From NCBI RefSeq assembly GCF_029760955.1, contig NZ_CP121682.1:5022001-5086000 (forward strand): a stretch of 64,000 nt of DNA. The letters run 5' to 3'. Each line of letters starts with the position of its first letter. The first letter of the stretch is position 1. The notes under the pieces were generated by a model that was not told the DNA's origin, did not search any database, and saw only the letters and a list, made by a program, of their open reading frames with translations. This DNA is from Streptomyces cathayae (GTDB lineage: Bacteria > Actinomycetota > Actinomycetes > Streptomycetales > Streptomycetaceae). The translations under genes were made by a program, and so were the position numbers. Shown one piece after another: positions 8,323 to 16,431 of the stretch.

Positions 8323-9309
8323 ATGGACGTCTCCTTCATCGGCGGTCCCGGCCCGCAGCGCGGTGTCGGCGTGGTCGCCCCCTTCGACTTCGCGCTGGAC
8401 CGCGAGCTCTGGCGCTGGACGCCGGACGACGTGTCCCTGCATCTCACCCGAACGCCGTACGTGCCGGTCGAGGTCAGCCTGGACCTCGCCCGGCTGATCA
8501 GCGAACACGAGACCCTCGGCAACGCGGTGAGCACGCTCACCGCGGTCGGTCCCGAGGTCGTCGCCTACGCCTGCACGTCCGGCAGTTTCGTCGGCGGGGT
8601 CCTGGGGGAGCGCGCCATGTGCGAGGCGATGAGCAGGACCGGCGCGGTCCCGGCGATCACCACCTCCGGCGCGCTGCTGGAGGCGCTGGTGGAACTGGAC
8701 GTACGGCGGGTGGCGCTGGTGACGCCGTACACCGTGTCGGTGACCCGGTCGCTGGAGCAGTACGTGGCGCAGGCCGGGGTCACGGTGACAGGCTGTGCGT
8801 ACATGGGTCTGACCCGGCAGATCTGGCGGGTCGCCTACCGGGAGGTGGTGGACATGGCCCGGCGGGCGACGGCGCGCGGCCGGCTCGGCGCGGCGGACGC
8901 GCTGTTCCTCTCCTGCACCAACCTGCCGACGTACGACGTGATCCCGCAGCTGGAGGCGGAACTGCGCATACCGGTCATCTCGGCCAACCAGGTGACCATG
9001 TGGGCGGCGTTGCGCCGATTGGGTACCCGGGCGGTGGGACCGTATCAGGCGCTGATCGACACGTCGGCGCGTGTCACGACCGGGCCCGGGAACGAGACCG
9101 GGACCGGCGCCGAGGCCGTACTGCCGGACCGGACGTCCGGCGCGGTGCTGCCGCGGAGCCCGGTGCCGCCGCCCGCTCCGGTACTGCCGGACGGGCCCCG
9201 GGCGCCGGGCGTGCAAGGTGCTCAGGGCGTGCAAGGTGCTCAGGGCGTTCCGGGCGCGCAGGGTGTGTCGGGGGTGCCGGACGAGAAGCAGCAGGAAGGC
9301 TGGACATGA
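8323..9309 (+). CDS. Maleate isomerase / Asp-Glu racemase superfamily protein with collagen-like tail
   Basis: The 328-residue protein has the two-Cys layout of maleate cis-trans isomerase and EutA-type proteins: one Cys in YACTSGSFVGG and one in FLSCTNLPTYD, followed by the conserved SANQVTMWAALR. The enzyme domain ends near residue 245. A Pro/Gly-rich tail follows, including eight consecutive Gly-X-Y triplets (9208-9279), which is highly unusual for this family. ATG 8323 is chosen; GTG 8290 is an alternative. The stop overlaps the next gene's ATG (ATGA), so the two are translationally coupled. It probably acts on a C4-type dicarboxylate or related acid in the surrounding pathway. Confidence 0.85.
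   Translation: MDVSFIGGPGPQRGVGVVAPFDFALDRELWRWTPDDVSLHLTRTPYVPVEVSLDLARLISEHETLGNAVSTLTAVGPEVVAYACTSGSFVGGVLGERAMCEAMSRTGAVPAITTSGALLEALVELDVRRVALVTPYTVSVTRSLEQYVAQAGVTVTGCAYMGLTRQIWRVAYREVVDMARRATARGRLGAADALFLSCTNLPTYDVIPQLEAELRIPVISANQVTMWAALRRLGTRAVGPYQALIDTSARVTTGPGNETGTGAEAVLPDRTSGAVLPRSPVPPPAPVLPDGPRAPGVQGAQGVQGAQGVPGAQGVSGVPDEKQQEGWT
9208..9279 (+). repeat. Collagen-like Gly-X-Y repeat in the isomerase C-terminus
   Basis: The DNA contains two exact copies of an 18-bp unit (GGCGTGCAAGGTGCTCAG) followed by decayed copies. They encode GVQ GAQ GVQ GAQ GVP GAQ GVS GVP in frame. Slippage-type expansion is likely. Confidence 0.9.
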
Positions 9310-10037
9310 CCGCACTGGGATTCCTCTATCCGGGACACGCCGCCGAGGACGACTATCCGCGCGCCGAGCAGCTGCTGGGCAGTGACATCCGGGTGGACCT
9401 GGTGCACACCGACATCGGTGAGGACGCGCACCGGGTCGACGCGCTGCTCGCGATGGGCGACGCCGACCGGCTCGCGGCCGGCGTCGGGGAGCTGCGGCGC
9501 GCGGGCGTCGACGCGGTGGTGTGGGCCTGCACCAGCGGCAGCTTCGTACGCGGCTGGGAGGGCGCGCAGGAGCAGGTGCGCGCCCTCGCCCGGACGGCGG
9601 GCACCCCGGCCTCCTCCACCTCGTTCGCCTTCGTGCACGCGGCCCGGGAGATCGGGGCGCGGCGGGTCGCCGTCGGCGCGACCTACCCGGACGACGTGGC
9701 CGCGCTCTTCGCCGACTTCCTGGCCGCCGGCTCGGTGACGGTGACGGGGGTGACCAGTTCCGGGATCATCACGGCGGCGGAGGTAGGCACCTGGGGCGAG
9801 GCCGAGCTGTTCGCCCTGGCCCGCGCGGCCGACCACCCGGACGCCCGGGCGGTCCTCCTGCCCGACACGGCCCTGCACACGCTCGCCCACCTCCCGGCCC
9901 TGGAGAAGGAGCTCGGCAAACCGGTCCTCACCGCCAACCAGGTCACCGTCTGGGAGGCCCTGCGCCTGGCCGACCGCAGGGTGAACGCCCCTTCCCTGGG
10001 CGCCCTGTTCACCCGGGAGCCGATCGTGCAGGTGTGA
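9306..10037 (+). CDS. Maleate isomerase/arylmalonate decarboxylase-like paralogue
   Basis: The 243-residue protein is a tandem paralogue of the preceding gene. It shares WACTSGSF and the C-terminal TANQVTVWEALR signature, but the second catalytic position reads LLPDTALH, with Asp where the upstream protein has Cys. Only the first catalytic-type Cys therefore remains, so two-Cys maleate isomerase chemistry is unlikely. A decarboxylase-like or structural role with the partner is possible. The start ATG overlaps the previous stop. The pair may form a heteromer. Confidence 0.83.
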   Translation: MTALGFLYPGHAAEDDYPRAEQLLGSDIRVDLVHTDIGEDAHRVDALLAMGDADRLAAGVGELRRAGVDAVVWACTSGSFVRGWEGAQEQVRALARTAGTPASSTSFAFVHAAREIGARRVAVGATYPDDVAALFADFLAAGSVTVTGVTSSGIITAAEVGTWGEAELFALARAADHPDARAVLLPDTALHTLAHLPALEKELGKPVLTANQVTVWEALRLADRRVNAPSLGALFTREPIVQV

Positions 10038-10336
10038 GCGGTGCGACGGCGTCCCGCCAGGTGGTGCGGGGGATCAAGACGTCGGAATCCGCAGGCCGGG
10101 GACGGCGGTCCCGCCGGTTCGGGTGTTCGACCCGCCTCCACGAAGACCGTCACGGGCCCTGTACCGGAACGCGAAGCGCTTGACTCCCGCACCACGCCGC
10201 GGGACACGACCAGCGGTTCGGGCGGACACGCACGGCCGCGGCGGCGGGGGCGGTGCGGCGAGGCGAGGGGAACAAACGGGGACACCTCCCTGTTGGTGGC
10301 CGGTGAGACGTCACCCGAAACAGGAGGCACCCCGCC
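10038..10336. other. Intergenic stretch, no gene recognised
   Basis: About 300 bp between the isomerase pair and the flavin oxidoreductase. No convincing reading frame or RNA is seen. It presumably carries the promoter of the downstream gene, whose AGGAGG ribosome site lies at 10322-10327. Confidence 0.6.
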
Positions 10337-11446
10337 GTGGCCGCAGACGACACCGCAGCCGACGAGATCCGAGGCACGGCACAGGGCACCGCCCCCGTGC
10401 CGCTGTCCGTCCTCGACCTGGTCACCGTGGGTGCCGGCCACACCGCCACCGAGGCGCTGCGCACGGGTGTCGACCTCGCCCGGCTCGCCGAGGCACGCGG
10501 CTTCCACCGGTTCTGGGTCGCCGAGCACCACTCCATGCCGGGTGTGGCGTCCTCGTCCCCGGCGGTGATCCTGGCCCACCTCGCCGCGCACACCGACCGC
10601 ATCCGGCTCGGCTCGGGCGGGGTGATGCTGCCCAACCACGCCCCGCTCGTCATCGCCGAGCAGTTCGGCACGCTCGAGGCCATGGCCCCCGGCCGGATCG
10701 ACCTCGGCCTCGGCCGCGCCCCCGGCACCGACGGCGCCACCGCCGCCGCCCTGCGCCGCACCGAGAGGCTGAACGAGGGCGCCGACGACTTCCCCCAGCA
10801 GCTCGCCGAGCTGACCCGCTTCCTGGACGACGACTTCCCCGACGGCCACCGCTACCGCCGCATCCACGCCGTCCCCGGCCCGGTCCAGGCGACCTCGCCC
10901 GGCGGGGTGCAGTCGACGCACCGGCCGCCGGTCTGGCTGCTCGGCTCCTCCGGCTTCAGCGCCCGGCTGGCCGGCCTGCTCGGCCTGCCGTTCGCCTTCG
11001 CCCACCACTTCTCCGCGCAGAACACCGTCCCCGCGCTGGACCTCTACCGCGAGTCGTTCACCCCGAGCGACGTCCTCGAGGCGCCCTACGCCCTGATCGG
11101 GGTCTCCGCGCTCGCGACCGACGACGAGAAGGAGGCCCGGCGCCAGGTCCTGGCCGCCGCGCTCAACATGGTCCGGCTGCGCACCGGCCGCCCCGGCCTG
11201 GTGCCCACCCCCGAGGAGGCGGAGGCGTACCCGTTCTCGCCGATGGAGCAGGACTTCGTCGAGTCCTGGAACGCCAACGTCGTGCACGGCACCCCGGACG
11301 AGGTCCGCGCCGGTCTGGACGACCTGCAGAAGCGCACCGGCGCCGACGAGCTGATGATCACGGCCAACGCGCACAGCGGTGACATACGCCTGCGTTCCTA
11401 CGAACTCATCGCCGACGCCTACGGGTTGCCCACGACGTCCGCCTGA
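10337..11446 (+). CDS. LLM-class (luciferase-like) flavin-dependent oxidoreductase
   Basis: The 369-residue TIM-barrel flavoprotein has the [12 protein letters not shown] start strand, [25 protein letters not shown], the ERF-type [12 protein letters not shown] and [11 protein letters not shown] segments. This matches the alkanal-monooxygenase-like group that lacks a second subunit. It would use reduced FMN and O2 on an unknown substrate. GTG 10337 is preceded by AGGAGG at a spacing of nine. The 3' end overlaps the convergent cdgA gene by 28 bp. It may belong to the upstream catabolic cluster or stand alone. Confidence 0.88.
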   Translation: MAADDTAADEIRGTAQGTAPVPLSVLDLVTVGAGHTATEALRTGVDLARLAEARGFHRFWVAEHHSMPGVASSSPAVILAHLAAHTDRIRLGSGGVMLPNHAPLVIAEQFGTLEAMAPGRIDLGLGRAPGTDGATAAALRRTERLNEGADDFPQQLAELTRFLDDDFPDGHRYRRIHAVPGPVQATSPGGVQSTHRPPVWLLGSSGFSARLAGLLGLPFAFAHHFSAQNTVPALDLYRESFTPSDVLEAPYALIGVSALATDDEKEARRQVLAAALNMVRLRTGRPGLVPTPEEAEAYPFSPMEQDFVESWNANVVHGTPDEVRAGLDDLQKRTGADELMITANAHSGDIRLRSYELIADAYGLPTTSA

Positions 11447-13365
11447 ACCCCGGGCGTGCCCAGCAGTTCGGAGATGCGGTCCGGCGACACCGGACGGGAG
11501 TACAGCCAGCCCTGGCCGGTGTCGCACCCGATCCGGCGCAGCCGGGTGGCCTGCGCCGTGGTCTCCACGCACTCCGCGGTGACCGTCAGCCCCAGCCGGT
11601 GGGCGAGCTGCACCATCGCCTCGACGATGGCCTCGTCCGCCGGGCTGGGCGTCTGGTCCCGGTCCTCGTAGGGGAAGCCCCGGACGAAGGCGCCGTCCAG
11701 TTTCAGGACCGACACCGGCAGCCGGCTGAGGTAGGCCAGGTTCGAGTAGCCGGTGCCGAAGTCGTCGATGGCGATGCGCACGCCCATGTCGCTGAGCGCC
11801 TTCAGCGCCTGGAGGGGCCGGCCCGAGGAGCCCATCACCGCCGACTCGGTCAGCTCCAGCTGGAGGAGCTCCGGGGCGAGGCCCGTCTCCGTCAGGGTCT
11901 CGGCGACGTCCGCGACCAGATCGGAGTCCCAGACCTGCCGGACCGCCACATTGACGCTGACGAAGATCGGCGGCTCGGTGGGGTGCTCGACCTGCCAGTG
12001 GCGGGCCTGCCGGCAGGCGGTGCGCAGCACCCAGCGCCCGAGCTGGACGATCGAGCCGTCCTCCTCGGCGATGGAGATGAACCGATTCGGTGTCAGGGTG
12101 CCGAACTGCGGGTGGTTCCAGCGGACCAGGGCCTCCACACCGTGCACCCGGTCGTCCTCCATGCCGACCAGCGGCTGGTACTCCAGCGTGAACTCGCCCC
12201 GTTCGACGGCGGGGCGCAGCGTGGAGGCGAGGGCCTGGCGGGTCATGCGGTGCGCGTTGCGTTCCGGGTCGAACAGCGTCCAGCGGGACTTGCCGTCGGC
12301 CTTCGCCCAGTAGAGCGTCGTGTCGGCGGCCTGCATCAGCGCGGTGGGCGTGGTCCCGGCCGCGTGCCGTTCGACCACCCCGATGGACGCCGAGACCGAC
12401 AGCCGCCGGCCGTCCACGTCGAAGGGGTCCTGGATCGCCCCGAGCACCGACTCGGCGAGGTCGGCGAGCTGTTCGGTGCCCGTGGAGTCCTCGACCAGCA
12501 GCGCGAACTCGTCCCCGCCGAGCCGGGCCACCAGCGGGGTGCCGGCCCTGGACCGGCCCGCCTCCTCGGCGCACAGCGTCAGCCGTTCGGCGACGGCGGC
12601 CAGCAGCCGGTCGCCGACGCGGTGGCCCAGGGCGTCGTTGATGGCCTTGAACCCGTCGAGGTCCAGGGAGCAGAGCCCGATCCGGCCGGTGCCGCTCTGC
12701 TCGTAGGACTCCGCCTCCAGGGCGGCCGTCAGCCGTTCGAAGAACAGGGTGCGGTTGGGCAGCCGGGTCACCGGGTCGTGCATCTGCAAGTAGTGGAGCC
12801 GGGACTGGAGTTCGCGGCGGGCGCTGACGTCGGCGACGGACAGCAGGACGCCGGGCGCCTCGGCCGCGGGGGGTGCGTCCCCCGCGTCCCCCGCCTCAGG
12901 GGGGAGTGGCGCGACCGACACCTGCACCCACAGCGAGTGCCCCTCGGGGTGCTTGAGCCGGCGGGTGCAGCGCAGCCGCGCCTGCCGGCCGCACAGCACC
13001 TCGCGGTAGGAGTGCCAGGCGCGCGCGTCGGAGGAGAGGTCCACCAGGTCGGCGGCGGCGGCCCCGACCAGGGTGTCCGGTGCGCGGCCCAGCAGGGTGG
13101 CGAGGGTGCTGTTGGCGCTGACCACCCTGCCCTCGCGGTCGACCACCGCCATGGCGAGCGGAGCGGCCGTGAAGACGGAGCGGTACGACGGAGGCGGCGC
13201 CAGGGGGGACGCCGGCAGGGGCGCCAGAGGCGAGGTCGGCGGGGGCGCCGGGGGTGAGGCCGGTTCTTCACGTTCGGCACGGGATGGGGCAGAGGTGTCA
13301 CTCTCCGTGACGATCGGCCGGTTGAGGTCTGCTGCGGGCGTCGGCCCTTCGGACGTTCCGCTCAC
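11419..13365 (-). CDS. cdgA: CdgA: PAS-GGDEF-EAL c-di-GMP turnover protein
   Basis: The 648-residue protein has a Pro-rich N-terminus, a PAS sensor (about 60-185), a GGDEF domain (about 190-355) with intact [10 protein letters not shown], and an EAL domain (about 375-635) with intact EALVRW and [10 protein letters not shown]. Both catalytic signatures are present, so it may both make and degrade cyclic di-GMP. The inhibitory-site position reads RAGT rather than RxxD, so product inhibition may be absent. No membrane segment is seen. Position in the locus and domain order match S. coelicolor CdgA (SCO2817), a known BldD target that affects development. The start is a GTG with GGAGC upstream. 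I did not find a convincing BldD box by eye. Confidence 0.92.
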   Translation of the reverse strand: MSGTSEGPTPAADLNRPIVTESDTSAPSRAEREEPASPPAPPPTSPLAPLPASPLAPPPSYRSVFTAAPLAMAVVDREGRVVSANSTLATLLGRAPDTLVGAAAADLVDLSSDARAWHSYREVLCGRQARLRCTRRLKHPEGHSLWVQVSVAPLPPEAGDAGDAPPAAEAPGVLLSVADVSARRELQSRLHYLQMHDPVTRLPNRTLFFERLTAALEAESYEQSGTGRIGLCSLDLDGFKAINDALGHRVGDRLLAAVAERLTLCAEEAGRSRAGTPLVARLGGDEFALLVEDSTGTEQLADLAESVLGAIQDPFDVDGRRLSVSASIGVVERHAAGTTPTALMQAADTTLYWAKADGKSRWTLFDPERNAHRMTRQALASTLRPAVERGEFTLEYQPLVGMEDDRVHGVEALVRWNHPQFGTLTPNRFISIAEEDGSIVQLGRWVLRTACRQARHWQVEHPTEPPIFVSVNVAVRQVWDSDLVADVAETLTETGLAPELLQLELTESAVMGSSGRPLQALKALSDMGVRIAIDDFGTGYSNLAYLSRLPVSVLKLDGAFVRGFPYEDRDQTPSPADEAIVEAMVQLAHRLGLTVTAECVETTAQATRLRRIGCDTGQGWLYSRPVSPDRISELLGTPGVQADVVGNP

Positions 13366-13701
13366 CGCTCGCTCCCGCCGTGCACTCGATCGCTGTCCGT
13401 GCCGGAAAGCCTCAGGAATGTCTCAGGAAAGTGTGCCGATCATAGAGGCCGACCCGGAGCCCTTCCAGTCACTGTCCAGTGTCCAGCACGGTCACGCATC
13501 TCTGCCAGATCGTTTCTGCTCGGAGGTGGACGGCTTCTTCAGGCCTGAGACCGGTTGTGACGTTCCGTAAGTGGTTCGAGGCGCCGAACGTGAACGGAAA
13601 CCTCGGCCTCTCACCCGTCCGGTGTAGATAAACAGGGCGCAGTATGACAATCCATCTCATTCTGGGTGCGGTGTCCTGCGAACCGTCTCCCGGAGGTCCT
13701 A
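13366..13701. other. Divergent intergenic region between cdgA and the metalloprotease
   Basis: 336 bp that must hold both promoters. TAGATA near 13625 is a possible -10 for the protease gene. GGAGGT at 13692-13697 is the protease ribosome site. No gene or RNA is recognised. Confidence 0.5.
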
Positions 13702-15048
13702 GTGCCGCGCCAGCTCCCCCTGAGACGACTCGGACATGAGGCTCTCAGGGGATTGGGCCGACAGGGTGGTGAGTACGGCCGCCCTCGGCTGCGCAGCGCG
13801 GCGGCCGTACTCACCACCCTGTCGGCGCTCGCGGCCACGTCCCTGGTGACAGGCATCTCCGACGCCGAGCCCTTCTCCGCGGACCCCTGCGCCCTGACCC
13901 GCACCGACACGCACCACTCGGAGGGCCTGGACACCTGGAACGCCGCCTACCCCCGGCCGACCGGCCGGCTGGACGCCGTCATGGTGTTCCTGTCCTTCCC
14001 GGACTCGCACCCCCTGACCACCCCCGACGACATCGCCGCCGACCACTTCCCCGCCACCAGCGACTTCTTCCACCGGGCCTCCTACGGCAGATTCACCCTG
14101 CGCCCGCACGTCCTGCGTGGCTGGATTCCGATGCCGCGCCCGTCCACCGCGTACGCCATACGGCGTGACTGGTCCCTGCGGGACCGGTCCGCCTACCTGC
14201 GCGACGCGCTCGCCGCCGTCGATCCGAAGGTCGACTTCTCGCGCTACGACGTCGTGTACTTCGTCGCCGACCCGGACGCGCCCGGGGTGGACTCCGACGC
14301 CACGAAGGTCGTCAACCTGGAGACCCCGCTGCGGGCGGACGGCACCGACATCCGCCGGGTCGTCACCGTGTTCGAGGACCATCCCCCGGACCGGCTGGTC
14401 CTCGCCCATGAGACCGGCCACGTCTTCGACCTCCCCGACCTCTACAACCGGCCTGTGGACGGCAAGAGCGACTGGGACACCCACGTCGGCGACTGGGACC
14501 TGATGGGCAGCCAGTTCGCCCTCGCCCCCGACCTGTTCGGCTGGCACAAGTGGAAGCTGGGCTGGCTGGCGCCCCGCCAGGTGCGGTGCGTGCAGGGCGC
14601 GGGGCCCGTGCGGCTGACGCTGGAACCGCTCGGGGCGGGGCCCGGCGTACCGGTGACCGGCGCGGCCGGGGCGCCCTCCTTCGGGCTGGGCCGGGGCACC
14701 AAGCTCGCCGTGGTGCGCACCGGCCCGGACAGCGTGCTCGCCTTCGAGGCGCGCGGTCCCGTCGGCGACGACGCGGGCGCCTGCCGGTCGGGGGTGCTGG
14801 TCTACAGGGTGCGCGGCACCACCCGGTCCGCTGAGGGGCCGATCGAGGTCGTCGACGCCCACCCGCACACGGAGGCCTGCTGGGGGGAGTCGGTCTACCC
14901 GCCCCTCGCGGACGCCCCGGTCGCCCTCGGCGAGAGCTTCACGGTGCCGGGGGAGGGCGTGCGGGTGCAAGTGCTGGGGCGTACGGATTCGGGGGCGTGG
15001 ACGGTGCAGATCAGCATCGGGGCCGGAGAGGGGACCGAAGACGCGTAA
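13702..15048 (+). CDS. Secreted M6-like zinc metalloprotease
   Basis: The 448-residue exported protein starts at GTG 13702, which has GGAGGT at ideal spacing. An earlier start at 13666 lacks one. Residues 1-55 form a long signal peptide with a basic front and a Leu/Ala-rich core ending near the SDAEP segment. The catalytic motif HETGHVFDLPDLY fits the immune-inhibitor-A (M6) pattern of zinc-binding His residues with the catalytic Glu, and WDLMGSQ follows, as in that family. A C-terminal beta-rich part (about 300-448) has four Cys. The probable role is degradation of extracellular protein. A perfect 26-bp inverted repeat lies in the signal-peptide coding region. Confidence 0.83.
   Translation: MPRQLPLRRLGHEALRGLGRQGGEYGRPRLRSAAAVLTTLSALAATSLVTGISDAEPFSADPCALTRTDTHHSEGLDTWNAAYPRPTGRLDAVMVFLSFPDSHPLTTPDDIAADHFPATSDFFHRASYGRFTLRPHVLRGWIPMPRPSTAYAIRRDWSLRDRSAYLRDALAAVDPKVDFSRYDVVYFVADPDAPGVDSDATKVVNLETPLRADGTDIRRVVTVFEDHPPDRLVLAHETGHVFDLPDLYNRPVDGKSDWDTHVGDWDLMGSQFALAPDLFGWHKWKLGWLAPRQVRCVQGAGPVRLTLEPLGAGPGVPVTGAAGAPSFGLGRGTKLAVVRTGPDSVLAFEARGPVGDDAGACRSGVLVYRVRGTTRSAEGPIEVVDAHPHTEACWGESVYPPLADAPVALGESFTVPGEGVRVQVLGRTDSGAWTVQISIGAGEGTEDA
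13758..13825. repeat. 26-bp perfect inverted repeat inside the protease signal-peptide region
   Basis: Arm 13758-13783 is exactly complementary to 13800-13825 around a 16-nt loop. It starts 56 nt after the start codon, so the mRNA would form a very stable hairpin near the start of translation. The two arms encode RQGGEYGR-like and AAVLTTLS-like residues. Confidence 0.9.
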
Positions 15049-15076
15049 AAGGCCCCTTGCTTTCGCAAGGAGCCTT
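15049..15076. terminator. Bidirectional hairpin between protease gene and tRNA-Lys
   Basis: AAGGCCCCTTGC (15049-15060) pairs with GCAAGGAGCCTT (15065-15076) with one mismatch and a TTTC loop, immediately after the protease stop codon. It can also end transcription of the convergent tRNA. Confidence 0.75.
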
Positions 15077-15087
15077 CCACGTGTCTG

Positions 15088-15161
15088 TGCGCCGCCAGGG
15101 ACTCGAACCCCGGACCCGCTGATTAAGAGTCAGCTGCTCTAACCAACTGAGCTAGCGGCGC
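15088..15161 (-). tRNA. tRNA-Lys (anticodon CTT), second copy
   Basis: Identical over 74 bases to the tRNA at 815-888, with the same acceptor stem, CTT anticodon loop and T arm. Both copies point the same way, forming a direct repeat about 14.3 kb apart. The 5' ten bases overlap the end of the gene at 15152-15769. Confidence 0.97.
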
Positions 15162-15769
15162 CTGCTGACGTCGTAGACATTAGCACCCTGGTCGGCAGGA
15201 GGAAAAATCGATATCCGCACGGCCGCGCGCGCCGCCCGTACGGCCGCCCAGAGCAGCACCTCCGGGCCCGGCAGCCAGGGGTGACGCGTGTCCGGGGCGA
15301 CCAGCCAGCGCGCGTCGGAGCGGTCCGCCCGCTCGCCCGGATCCGGCGCCGGAACGGTCACCGCGTCGCCGGTGCCGTGGCACAGCAGGGGCGGAACGGC
15401 GCCGGTGCGACCCGCCTCCCCGGCCTTCCTGCCGCGGGCGTCCCACTCCTCCCACTCCAGCAGCGCCGGCAGCCGCTGGGCGGTGCCGGGCGTCGAGAAC
15501 AGCAGCATCCGGCCACGGAACTCGGCCACCGGACCGGAGCCCGGCCCCTCGTCCCACATCCGGTCCAGCATCCGGCGCCCGAAGGTCGAGGGGGCGCTCG
15601 CCACGTCGAAGGCGGAACCGCAGGGCAGCACGACGGGAGCGTGCGGCCGCTCCTCCCAGAGCGAGAGGGTGCTGCGCGGATACGTTCCTGCGGAGGCGAG
15701 CCAGGCGGCGCCGTCCGGGGTGACACCGCTGACGTCGGATGCCTTGCGTGCACTGCGTGTGCTGCTCAT
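15152..15769 (-). CDS. Prim-pol-like (bifunctional DNA primase/polymerase N-terminal family) protein, tentative
   Basis: The 205-residue protein begins with a short polar leader followed by GVTPDGAAWLASAGTYP. The segments RPHAPVVLPCGSAFDVASAP, GRMLLFSTPGT and APDTRHPWLPGPEVLLWAAV follow the layout of small Streptomyces proteins annotated as bifunctional DNA primase/polymerase domain proteins. I see no clear catalytic acidic triad, so it may be a non-catalytic or regulatory member. The last codons and stop (TAG at 15154-15152) lie inside the tRNA-Lys gene, an overlap of ten bases. Family assignment is by pattern recall only. Confidence 0.65.
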   Translation of the reverse strand: MSSTRSARKASDVSGVTPDGAAWLASAGTYPRSTLSLWEERPHAPVVLPCGSAFDVASAPSTFGRRMLDRMWDEGPGSGPVAEFRGRMLLFSTPGTAQRLPALLEWEEWDARGRKAGEAGRTGAVPPLLCHGTGDAVTVPAPDPGERADRSDARWLVAPDTRHPWLPGPEVLLWAAVRAARAAVRISIFPPADQGANVYDVSRRR

Positions 15770-15932
15770 GCAGTCTGTCTACCCGCGGTGAGGGAACGGT
15801 TTCCCAGGGTTGCGGGAATCCGGGACACCGGGGCGGGGAGGGAGGTATCTTGCCCACCTGGCATATGCCACGCCTGTTCGAGGGGGTGGCGGCCGACCGA
15901 CCACGCAGGGCACACGACCGTGCCCACACCGC

Positions 15933-16298
15933 TCACACCGGGTCGGCGGACCCCCGGCCCTCACCCCCGTGCAGCAGCTCCCGACCGAACTCGATCATCT
16001 TCTTCGCGTAGTCCTCGGTCCACTCGGCCCGCTCGGCGATGGCGGCCGGCGTCAGCCGGTCGAAGCGCCGCGGATCGGCCAGCTGCGCCGCCGCCACCGC
16101 CTGGAACTCCACCGCCCGGTCCGTCGCCGCGCGGAACGCGAGCGTCAGCTCCGTCGCCCGCTCCAGCAGCGCGCGCGGATCGTCGATCGACTCCAGGTCG
16201 AAGAAGTGCTCCGGATCGGCGGCCGCCTCCGCGGGCTCGAACAGCAGGGGCGCGGGGCGTAGCCGCGGTCGGTCCCGGTGCGGCGTGGGCTCCGCCAT
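15933..16298 (-). CDS. Small conserved hypothetical protein
   Basis: The 121-residue, probably cytoplasmic and mostly helical protein has an acidic, Ala-rich centre (FDLESIDDPRALLERATEL, AAIAERAEWTEDYAKKMIEF). No signal peptide, Cys pair or known catalytic motif is seen. ATG 16298 has GGGAGA six bases upstream. A longer in-frame extension to 16439 lacks support. Function unknown. Confidence 0.65.
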   Translation of the reverse strand: MAEPTPHRDRPRLRPAPLLFEPAEAAADPEHFFDLESIDDPRALLERATELTLAFRAATDRAVEFQAVAAAQLADPRRFDRLTPAAIAERAEWTEDYAKKMIEFGRELLHGGEGRGSADPV

Positions 16299-16431
16299 GT
16301 CGTCTCCCTTGTGCTCGTCCTTCTCGTCACACGCGCCGCACACACCTACACGTACGTCACGCCGGCCCGCGGGCAAGCGGACCACCGTCCATTGTCCCGC
16401 GCCCTGACAAGAGGGCCCGAGGCCCATGTCC

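Noticed and set aside
9683..12574. 963-aa minus-strand reading frame
   Set aside because: It crosses the isomerase, LLM oxidoreductase and cdgA coding regions in the wrong frame. Its translation is a G+C-bias artefact.
13480..13495. Possible BldD box upstream of cdgA
   Set aside because: TCACTGTCCAGTGT resembles the palindrome but has wrong spacing and half-site bases.
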